Positions 1 through 4,262 of a stretch of 5,482 nt of DNA are shown one piece after another. How positions within the stretch are numbered: position 1 is the stretch's first letter; every line of letters begins with the position of its first letter. The stretch spans positions 1 to 5,482 of the forward strand of contig JAEWFX010000020.1 in NCBI GenBank assembly GCA_023388605.1, in the 5' to 3' direction. A model generated the notes under the pieces. The model was not told where the DNA came from. It saw nothing but the letters and a program-made list of their open reading frames with translations, and made no database searches. The DNA is from Bacillota bacterium (GTDB lineage: Bacteria > Bacillota > Clostridia > Saccharofermentanales > DTU023). The position numbers and the translations under genes were made by a program.

Positions 1-181
1 CGACTGCCACACCGAGTTGAGTAGACCAAATTTCGTTGGCATCGTGTTCAACCCAGCCTGGTTGCGGGAAAATTTGTTTGAACTCCTTCTGAGCGACAGA
101 GCACATCTCGCCTTTTTCATTGAACAAGATACAGCGATTACTTGTTGTACCTGCATCCATCGCCATTACGTACTTAGCCAT
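1..181 (-). CDS. glpK: Glycerol kinase, N-terminal fragment (cut by window edge)
   Basis: ATP-dependent phosphorylation of glycerol to sn-glycerol 3-phosphate in the cytoplasm. Only the first 60 codons are in the window; the rest lies beyond the left edge. The protein begins MAKYVMAMDAGTTSNRC, the N-terminal phosphate-binding strand of the FGGY/ASKHA kinase fold, and continues to the family motif PGWVEHD and then EIW at about residues 42-52. E. coli GlpK has DQGTTSSR at the first motif; the DAGTTSNR version here is, from memory, the form common in clostridial glycerol kinases. The ATG at 181 is preceded by AAAAGGAGG (187-195) with a 5-nt spacer, a near-ideal ribosome binding site. It is the last visible gene of the leftward glycerol operon, 50 nt after the DUF1667 gene. 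Identity is very secure; function beyond the fragment is assumed. Confidence 0.95.
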   Translation of the reverse strand, partial: MAKYVMAMDAGTTSNRCILFNEKGEMCSVAQKEFKQIFPQPGWVEHDANEIWSTQLGVAV

Positions 182-186
182 TTTGT

Positions 187-195
187 CCTCCTTTT
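187..195 (-). promoter_or_regulatory. Ribosome binding site of glpK
   Basis: Read leftward the site is AAAAGGAGG, followed 5 nt later by the ATG at 181. It is the strongest Shine-Dalgarno match in the operon, so glpK can be translated independently of the genes before it. Confidence 0.85.
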
Positions 196-211
196 ACTAA
201 CACAAGTAGTT

Positions 212-228
212 TTTCAGAACATCTGAAA
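212..228 (-). other. Small intercistronic hairpin ahead of glpK
   Basis: A perfect 7-bp inverted repeat, TTTCAGA and TCTGAAA, flanks a 3-nt loop in the 50-nt gap between the DUF1667 stop and the glpK start. On the leftward transcript it is not followed by a U-run, only by five A residues, so it does not look like an intrinsic terminator. With two G-C pairs it is weak. It could be an RNA processing or stability element, or chance in AT-rich sequence. Confidence 0.35.
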
Positions 229-231
229 TCT

Positions 232-579
232 TTAAGTCAAATCTCTGGTCGCTATAACATCGACTCCCGTTTGACATATATTCGCTATTACTACGTCACC
301 ACATTTAACTGGCAGTGGTAGACAAACATGATTGATCTCTTCCATCGCTTGGAATAAAACGTCCTTAGGTATGGCTTGTTCAGTCTTGACTGGACAACGA
401 GGAAAAATCTTGCTATCCGTGCAAACAGTAGTAGTCAAGACACGTTTGGGCTCCCTAACTTCCGCTTGAGCATAAGGTATGCCCCGTGGGCAATGATTAC
501 CAGATACTGCATAATCATTTGACTCATCGATAGTCAGATGACAGCCACGTGGACAAATGATACAAATCAATTCTTTCAT
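232..579 (-). CDS. DUF1667 cysteine-rich protein of the glycerol-3-phosphate oxidation module
   Basis: A 115-residue cytoplasmic protein with no signal peptide or membrane segment. It opens MKELICIICPRGC, giving C6, C9 and C13, followed by C30 in NHCPRG. This CxxCxxxC...C spacing resembles the N-terminal [4Fe-4S] ligand pattern of molybdopterin oxidoreductases. Further cysteines are C53, C62 (in RCPVKTEQAIPKD, typical of DUF1667), C86, C93 and C102, nine in all. Known: DUF1667 genes are repeatedly found beside paired FAD oxidoreductases in glycerol operons of Clostridia and Thermotogae. Inferred: an iron-sulfur electron-transfer or assembly subunit of the G3P dehydrogenase. Start choice: an ATG at 585 would add MLM-, but leaves only 1 nt after GAGG (587-590). 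The ATG at 579 has a 7-nt spacer and overlaps the preceding TGA by 1 nt (TGATG), favouring translational coupling. The biochemical role is unknown. Confidence 0.85.
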   Translation of the reverse strand: MKELICIICPRGCHLTIDESNDYAVSGNHCPRGIPYAQAEVREPKRVLTTTVCTDSKIFPRCPVKTEQAIPKDVLFQAMEEINHVCLPLPVKCGDVVIANICQTGVDVIATRDLT

Positions 580-1916
580 CAGCATTCCTCGATCACTAAT
601 TTCAACTCTTCATTGCTGGTATCTGACCATAGATCAGCTTTGAGCACTATATTCTGCATCTCACCTGGCACCATATAACGCTTGGTGAATGTCGCTAACT
701 CACGCTCACCATCCAACAATCTGACCTTGGCTTTTTCTCCCCAGTTCTTACGCACTCGGAAGAACAGACGCAACTTACTATCAACATTTTCAGGTCTTAT
801 ACGTTGAGGCACAGTGTATACGCAAGTACCATCCGAAGTGATGTCTATGGTTTTCATCGATCGGCGATATATCTGACAAGCTTTCTGCTCATTCAAACTC
901 TCTTGCTCTGCGTCGTCAGCCACATAACTACTTGAACATCTGAGATAATTAGCACAAGCTTCACCTGCTCTCTCACTTTCTTCGCTGACGAAATCAACCA
1001 GATCATGAACATGCAAAACATTACCGCAAGCAAAGACACCAGGTAGAGATGTCTCGTTATTTTCATACACCACTGGACCGTTAGTACGCGGATCTATCTC
1101 CACCCCGATCGATCTGCTCAATTCGTTTTCTGGGATCAGACCAACAGATAGCAAAATAGTGTCGACATCATAGTATTTTTCAGTGCCAGGGATCGGTTTG
1201 AACTTATCATCTACCTGGCTCACGGTAACGCGTTGCACACGCTTTTTACCCTCGATATTGGTGATGGTGTGCGATAGATACAGTGGGATGTCATAATCTT
1301 CTAGACACTGCACTATATTCCTATTCAAACCGCTGCTAAAGGGCATTAACTCAACACAAGCGAGCACTTTTGCACCTTCTAGCGTCATACGGCGAGCCAT
1401 GATCAAGCCTATATCGCCAGAGCCTAAGATCAAAACTTTCTTGCCGACCATCTTGCCTTCGATATTGACATAGCGTTGAGCTGTACCAGCGTTGAAAATA
1501 CCTGCTGGGCGCGTTCCCGGAATACGAATAGCTGGACGAGTACGCTCACGACAACCCATGGCCAAAATCAAACTTTCACAGGTAACGATTCGATAACCCT
1601 TTTCTGCACTTAGAAGATGTAATTTCTTTACTTCTCTATCAGCATCCTCGATATCGATGACCATGGTATCGACTGCAACTTCTATCTCGGTAGATTTAAG
1701 TTTTTCGATGAAACGGCCAGCATACTCAGGACCAGTAAGTTCTTCACCAAAACGATGTAGACCAAAACCATTGTGGATACACTGATTTAGTATTCCTCCG
1801 ATAACTTGGTCACGTTCGACGACTAGAACTTTTTTGACACCAGACTCATAAGCACTGACTGCGGCGGCTAAGCCTGCTGGTCCACCACCGATAACAATAG
1901 TTTGATAATCAGCCAT
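579..1916 (-). CDS. FAD/NAD(P)-dependent oxidoreductase, second subunit of the G3P oxidation module (GlpB-position)
   Basis: A 445-residue soluble flavoprotein of the pyridine nucleotide-disulfide oxidoreductase (Pyr_redox_2) type. The first Rossmann motif GGGPAG at 10-15 binds FAD. GGILNQCIHNGFG at 40-52, with C46, is characteristic of the subfamily that pairs with DAO-type dehydrogenases (HcnB and OoxA-like alpha subunits). A second Rossmann motif GSGDIG at 165-170 suggests NAD(P) binding. SVGLIPENEL at 257-266 and ACGNVLHVHDLVD at 296-308 form the C-terminal FAD-binding part. Residues from about 350 onward are a beta-rich tail ending PGEMQNIVL, seen in DUF1667-linked relatives. No CxxxxC redox disulfide is visible. 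Start: a GTG at 1949 is possible, but AGGAG (1923-1927) lies 6 nt before the ATG at 1916 and the homologous region starts there. The preceding stop (TAA 1918-1920) leaves a 1-nt gap. Likely role, inferred: passes electrons from the GlpA-like partner to NAD(P) or another carrier. It occupies the position of glpB in glpABC but is not a clear GlpB orthologue. Confidence 0.88.
   Translation of the reverse strand: MADYQTIVIGGGPAGLAAAVSAYESGVKKVLVVERDQVIGGILNQCIHNGFGLHRFGEELTGPEYAGRFIEKLKSTEIEVAVDTMVIDIEDADREVKKLHLLSAEKGYRIVTCESLILAMGCRERTRPAIRIPGTRPAGIFNAGTAQRYVNIEGKMVGKKVLILGSGDIGLIMARRMTLEGAKVLACVELMPFSSGLNRNIVQCLEDYDIPLYLSHTITNIEGKKRVQRVTVSQVDDKFKPIPGTEKYYDVDTILLSVGLIPENELSRSIGVEIDPRTNGPVVYENNETSLPGVFACGNVLHVHDLVDFVSEESERAGEACANYLRCSSSYVADDAEQESLNEQKACQIYRRSMKTIDITSDGTCVYTVPQRIRPENVDSKLRLFFRVRKNWGEKAKVRLLDGERELATFTKRYMVPGEMQNIVLKADLWSDTSNEELKLVIEEC
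587..590 (-). promoter_or_regulatory. Ribosome binding site deciding the DUF1667 start
   Basis: The leftward strand reads GAGGAATGCTGATG. GAGG is 1 nt from the upstream ATG (585) and 7 nt from the second ATG (579), so the second start is the usable one. The site lies inside the last codons of the preceding gene. Confidence 0.7.
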
Positions 1917-1917
1917 A

Positions 1918-3357
1918 TTATTCTCCTGACTGACACTGCTTGGTGTCACCGATTAGGATATAGCTACCCTCTTTGTCTTGAGTGATATCCTCGAGCTTCA
2001 TACCAGTTTCTCGTGCCAGAATATCCATGATTTTGGGACCACAGAAACCACCTTGACAACGTCCCATTCCTGTTCCACAACGCCGTTTTACACCGTCTAA
2101 AGAACAAGGAGTTATACCGGAGTGAATGGCATCGACTATCTCTCCTTCGGTGATAGTCTCACAGCGGCAAATCACTCGCCCATAGAGAGGATTTTCACGG
2201 ACTTTTTGTTGACGTTCAGCCACTGGTAAGAGTTTGAAACGCACCACTTTACGAGTGCCATCCCAATGATCTTTTGCTACTAGTTTTAGACCTTCTTCAA
2301 CTAGTAGATCTCTTGCATAATCAGCGATCAGCGGCGAACAAGTTAGTCCAGGAGACTTGATGGCAGCTACATCAATAAAATTAGCTGCTGATCTTTGAAT
2401 GAAAAAATCACCGTAATCACTGTTAGCACGCACGCCAGCATAATTTCGAATGTTGTAACGCAGGTCTAGTTCAGGGATGGATTTTTTGGCAAATTTTTCG
2501 ACGTAGTCGAGCCCAGCCTGAGTTATCGAGGTATCTTCATTGTCCTCAACAACTTGAGCATTGGGACCTACTAGAGTATTGTAGTGAATGGTCGGCGATA
2601 CCAAAATACCTTTACCTACCGCACTGGGACATTGGAAGATAACGCTATTTACTAACTCGCCACAAGCTCGATCGAGCAAGAAATATTCACCTTTCGTAGG
2701 AGTGATCTCAAAAGCAGGTTCAGCTACTAAATTATGGATCTTATCGCTATTGATACCAGCACAGTTGACAACATATCTAGCGGCAAAGGTGTCAGATTGA
2801 CATACGATCTCATAGTGATCATCTGACCACTTAAGATCTTTAACTTCCTGGTTGAGGATAATCTCTACACCTTCACGCTCAGCGACTGTCGCCATAGCCA
2901 AGGTCAACTCCCAGGGGTTGATTACACCAGATTCAGGTATCCATAAGGCACAGGTCACTTCTTGAGATAATTTGGGTTCATGTTCTAGACATTTTTCTTT
3001 ATCCCAAATCTCCAAACCTTCACAGCCATTTTCTAAACCGCGTCGGTAGAGTTTTTCTACTGTCTTGCTATCTTCCTCATCGAAACCGACGACGAGCGAA
3101 CCTGTATGTCGATACTCGACATCGAGATCTCTGACTAGATCCAGGCAACGCTTAACAGCAGGCACATTCATTTTTCCCATCAAGGTATCAGGCTCAGGAT
3201 CGTACCCTCCATGAATAATCGCAGTATTGGCACGCGAAGCTCCGAGAGATACATCATTCTCTTTCTCTAGCATCAGCACTTTCAGCTGATACTTAGACAA
3301 TTCATAAGCGAGCGCACTACCACTGATACCTGCACCGATAATTGCTACATCAAACAC
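1918..3357 (-). CDS. GlpA-like FAD-dependent glycerol-3-phosphate dehydrogenase with BFD-type [2Fe-2S] domain
   Basis: A 479-residue soluble flavoprotein, probably oxidising sn-glycerol 3-phosphate to dihydroxyacetone phosphate. Residues 1 to about 370 are a DAO-fold FAD oxidoreductase: the dinucleotide motif GAGISG at 8-13, the ribose-binding acid E31, and RANTAIIHGGYD at 42-53 with H49 as in the GlpA/GlpO/LhgO group. SPGLTCSPLIADY is the C-terminal FAD-contacting stretch. The tail is a BFD-like [2Fe-2S] domain: C397 and C399 (CRCE), and C434 and C439 (CQGGFC) are the probable ligands, with C418 and C427 extra. E. coli GlpA has the same DAO plus BFD order but is longer. Start: GTG at 3357 with AGGTGA at a suitable distance; the Rossmann strand begins at residue 3, so no longer start is needed. 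First gene of the operon, behind a hairpin with a U-tract. The G3P substrate is inferred from glpK and glpP next door; relatives act on 2-hydroxyglutarate, glycine, proline or opines. Confidence 0.88.
   Translation of the reverse strand: MFDVAIIGAGISGSALAYELSKYQLKVLMLEKENDVSLGASRANTAIIHGGYDPEPDTLMGKMNVPAVKRCLDLVRDLDVEYRHTGSLVVGFDEEDSKTVEKLYRRGLENGCEGLEIWDKEKCLEHEPKLSQEVTCALWIPESGVINPWELTLAMATVAEREGVEIILNQEVKDLKWSDDHYEIVCQSDTFAARYVVNCAGINSDKIHNLVAEPAFEITPTKGEYFLLDRACGELVNSVIFQCPSAVGKGILVSPTIHYNTLVGPNAQVVEDNEDTSITQAGLDYVEKFAKKSIPELDLRYNIRNYAGVRANSDYGDFFIQRSAANFIDVAAIKSPGLTCSPLIADYARDLLVEEGLKLVAKDHWDGTRKVVRFKLLPVAERQQKVRENPLYGRVICRCETITEGEIVDAIHSGITPCSLDGVKRRCGTGMGRCQGGFCGPKIMDILARETGMKLEDITQDKEGSYILIGDTKQCQSGE
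1923..1927 (-). promoter_or_regulatory. Ribosome binding site deciding the start at 1916
   Basis: AGGAG on the leftward strand, 6 nt before the ATG at 1916, lies in the final codons of the upstream gene. It lies downstream of the alternative GTG at 1949, which has no comparable site. It supports the shorter protein and translational coupling. Confidence 0.75.
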
Positions 3358-3360
3358 TTC

Positions 3361-3367
3361 TCACCTC
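3361..3367 (-). promoter_or_regulatory. Ribosome binding site before the GTG start of the first operon gene
   Basis: The leftward strand reads GAGGTGA then GAA and the GTG at 3357, leaving 6 nt between GAGG and the start. It supports a GTG start. It lies directly after a U-rich stretch that follows the leader hairpin. Confidence 0.7.
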
Positions 3368-3388
3368 ACCAAAAAACTAAAAAACCAC

Positions 3389-3425
3389 AAAAAAACACAG
3401 AAGAAATCATAATGATTGCCTTCTG
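3389..3425 (-). terminator. Leader terminator (attenuator) of the glycerol operon, probable GlpP target
   Basis: On the leftward transcript CAGAAG (3425-3420) pairs with CTTCTG (3403-3398). Inside that stem AATCA pairs with TGATT around a 3-nt TTA loop, with a small 2:1 internal loop between the two helices. Two bases later comes a run of seven U (3395-3389), then two more runs of six U before the ribosome binding site. This is the form of a rho-independent terminator, yet it stands 22-31 nt upstream of an operon's first gene, not at its end. Known: GlpP proteins relieve termination in glp leaders when glycerol 3-phosphate is present. Inferred: this is the site at which the divergently encoded GlpP acts. 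Folding was done by eye. Confidence 0.7.
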
Positions 3426-3434
3426 CTCAAAATC

Positions 3435-3440
3435 TCTGTG
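3435..3440 (-). promoter_or_regulatory. Possible competing strand of the leader switch
   Basis: CACAGA here is a perfect complement of TCTGTG at 3401-3396, which overlaps the 3' arm of the terminator stem. The two pairings exclude each other. With the next base 5' of it, CCACA can also pair with TGTGG at 3389-3385, beyond the first U-run. This could be part of an RNA switch, but six base pairs in AT-rich sequence may arise by chance. Confidence 0.3.
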
Positions 3441-3445
3441 GCGTT

Positions 3446-3475
3446 ATCGTAAGTTGGTATTAAATTTGTGTTCAA
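3446..3475 (-). promoter_or_regulatory. Weaker candidate leftward promoter (P2)
   Basis: TTGAAC (3475-3470), an 18-nt spacer and TACGAT (3451-3446), each 4 of 6 to the sigma-A consensus. It would start the transcript close to 3440, right at the CACAGA strand. It lies wholly inside an inverted repeat (3450-3479) apart from four bases, so either the repeat is an operator or this promoter is not real. The upstream candidate is preferred. Confidence 0.25.
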
Positions 3476-3479
3476 CTTA
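3450..3479. repeat. Inverted repeat, 7-bp arms, 16-nt spacer
   Basis: Perfect arms TAAGTTG (3450-3456) and CAACTTA (3473-3479), with centres 23 bp apart, about two helical turns. This is compatible with a dimeric DNA-binding protein, or with a hairpin in the leader if transcription starts at about 3510. No known regulator site was recognised in it. Confidence 0.45.
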
Positions 3480-3489
3480 ACATAAACAC

Positions 3490-3509
3490 AATGTTAATCA
3501 AAGAACATT
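3490..3509. repeat. Inverted repeat, 6-bp arms, 8-nt spacer
   Basis: AATGTT (3490-3495) and AACATT (3504-3509) are perfect complements. If the leftward promoter at 3517-3545 is used, this would form a hairpin at the very 5' end of the leader RNA. It is AT-rich and could be chance. Confidence 0.3.
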
Positions 3510-3516
3510 TTGGATA

Positions 3517-3545
3517 ATTATCATAATTTTGTAGACTATATACAA
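3517..3545 (-). promoter_or_regulatory. Best candidate sigma-A promoter of the leftward glycerol operon (P1)
   Basis: TTGTAT (3545-3540), a 17-nt spacer and GATAAT (3522-3517). The -10 matches TATAAT at 5 of 6 positions and the -35 matches at 3 of 6. Transcription would begin near 3510, giving a leader of about 150 nt that contains two inverted repeats and the terminator hairpin, as an antitermination system requires. The -10 lies within a 10-bp palindrome, GATAATTATC (3513-3522). Confidence 0.45.
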
Positions 3546-3570
3546 ATATCTTTTGTGTAATTTGTACATA
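3537..3570. repeat. Imperfect palindrome, 7-bp perfect core arms, possible operator
   Basis: TACAAAT (3541-3547) and ATTTGTA (3560-3566) are perfect complements with a 12-nt spacer. Going outward, three of the next four pairs also match, giving 10 of 11 pairs in 34 bp. It overlaps the -35 of the leftward P1 promoter and lies upstream of glpP, so a protein bound here could influence both directions. No known factor is recognised. Confidence 0.4.
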
Positions 3571-3587
3571 AAGACATTTTTGTTAAT
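3562..3587 (+). promoter_or_regulatory. Tentative promoter of glpP
   Basis: TTGTAC, a 16-nt spacer and TAATAC preceded by TGT (extended -10 type). Both hexamers are only partial matches to the consensus. It would give a leader of roughly 55-60 nt with no terminator-like hairpin, so glpP itself does not seem to be attenuated. Low confidence; no better rightward promoter was found between here and 3640. Confidence 0.2.
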
Positions 3588-3639
3588 ACTTCTGTCGATC
3601 AGCTGAAATCTTTAGATGATTATGGTACAAACAAAGTGT

Positions 3640-3644
3640 GGAGG
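3640..3644 (+). promoter_or_regulatory. Ribosome binding site deciding the glpP start
   Basis: GGAGG followed 6 nt later by the ATG at 3651. It lies downstream of the alternative GTG at 3636, so the GTG cannot use it. This fixes the shorter, 203-residue protein. Confidence 0.8.
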
Positions 3645-3650
3645 GAAGGT

Positions 3651-4262
3651 ATGCAGAAATTTAGTGAGCTACTATGTCAAAATCCGATCATTTTAGCAGT
3701 AAAGAATGAAGAAGATTTTGCAGCAGCACTCGAGAGTAAAGCCAAAGTTATCTTCATGCTTTTCGGCACTCTCAGCGACATAAGCAGATATGTACAATCT
3801 GCCAAAGATCACCACAAATTAATCTTCATACATTTTGATCTGATCGATGGCTTAGCTCCCCATGAAGCTGGGGTGGATTTTCTGATGGAAAACACTTTGG
3901 CAGACGGTATTATCTCTACTCGTCCTAAACTCTTGAGCTACGCCAAGGAATGTGGATTCATCACCATTATGCGTATGTTTCAATTAGATTCACTATCTCT
4001 AGAAACTTTAGAGCGCAACTTCAATCAGTGCCAACCAGATTTCATCGAATGTCTGCCAGCAGTGTTCACCCGTAATTTCAGGAAATACAAGAAGCTATTG
4101 AATTGTGATGTAATAGCGGGTGGCTTGATTTCTTCTCAACAGGATATCAAACAAGCACTGGTAGACGGTGCCATCGCAGTATCTACCAGCAAACTCTCTT
4201 TCACTGAGCTCATCGGTTCGAGAGCAATTGCTCGATCTGCCGACTTGTACTCTGTGAGCTAG
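3651..4262 (+). CDS. glpP: Glycerol-3-phosphate-responsive antiterminator
   Basis: A cytoplasmic RNA-binding regulator, 203 residues (B. subtilis GlpP is similar in length). It binds glp leader mRNA when charged with glycerol 3-phosphate and allows read-through of the leader terminator. The single-domain TIM-barrel-like GlpP family is shown by HFDLIDGL at 61-68, DGIISTR at 85-91, PDFIECLPA at 129-137, AGGLI at 156-160 and VSTS at 177-180, the last two being the phosphate-binding end. The usual QRIF appears here as MRMF (107-110). Start: the ATG at 3651 has GGAGG 6 nt upstream; the GTG at 3636 would put the Shine-Dalgarno inside the gene. It is divergent from the glycerol operon, whose leader holds the likely target hairpin. 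Its last 17 codons (4210-4262) overlap the 3' end of argH on the other strand; the C-terminus past VSTS is 23 residues, slightly longer than I recall for B. subtilis. Confidence 0.93.
   Translation: MQKFSELLCQNPIILAVKNEEDFAAALESKAKVIFMLFGTLSDISRYVQSAKDHHKLIFIHFDLIDGLAPHEAGVDFLMENTLADGIISTRPKLLSYAKECGFITIMRMFQLDSLSLETLERNFNQCQPDFIECLPAVFTRNFRKYKKLLNCDVIAGGLISSQQDIKQALVDGAIAVSTSKLSFTELIGSRAIARSADLYSVS
4210..4262. other. 53-bp convergent overlap of glpP and argH
   Basis: The glpP stop (TAG 4260-4262) lies inside the argH reading frame, and the argH stop (TGA, 4212-4210 on the minus strand) lies inside glpP. Both ends are coding: the argH tail keeps the family pattern RNSTGGP and RQIEQLL. A 12-bp perfect palindrome, GAGCAATTGCTC (4222-4233), sits in the middle, but no T-run follows on either strand, so it is not a convincing bidirectional terminator. 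Each transcript would extend antisense into the other gene. Confidence 0.85.

Noticed and set aside
17..226. Rightward 69-codon open frame
   Set aside because: It is antisense to the well-supported glpK start and its ribosome binding site, has no Shine-Dalgarno of its own and encodes no recognisable motif.
223..234. Twelve-base direct repeat CTGAAATCTTTA also at 3603-3614, upstream of glpP
   Set aside because: A repeat of this length is expected about once by chance in a window of this size, and the flanks do not match.
235..240. TTGACT as a -35 element for a separate glpK promoter
   Set aside because: It is a 5 of 6 match, but no acceptable -10 hexamer lies 16-18 nt downstream on the same strand; it falls on the last codons of the DUF1667 gene.
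1917..1949. Eleven-residue N-terminal extension of the second oxidoreductase from GTG 1949
   Set aside because: The ribosome binding site AGGAG lies between this GTG and the ATG at 1916, and the Rossmann strand begins right after the ATG.
2588..2800. Rightward 70-codon open frame
   Set aside because: It lies wholly antisense to the GlpA-like gene, whose protein is conserved through this part; no start signal or motif supports it.
3636..3650. GTG start for glpP adding five residues
   Set aside because: The GGAGG would fall inside the coding region; the ATG at 3651 has correct spacing to it.
3358..3650. CcpA catabolite repression (cre) site in the divergent region
   Set aside because: Searched by eye for the cre pattern with its central CG; nothing close to the consensus was seen on either strand.
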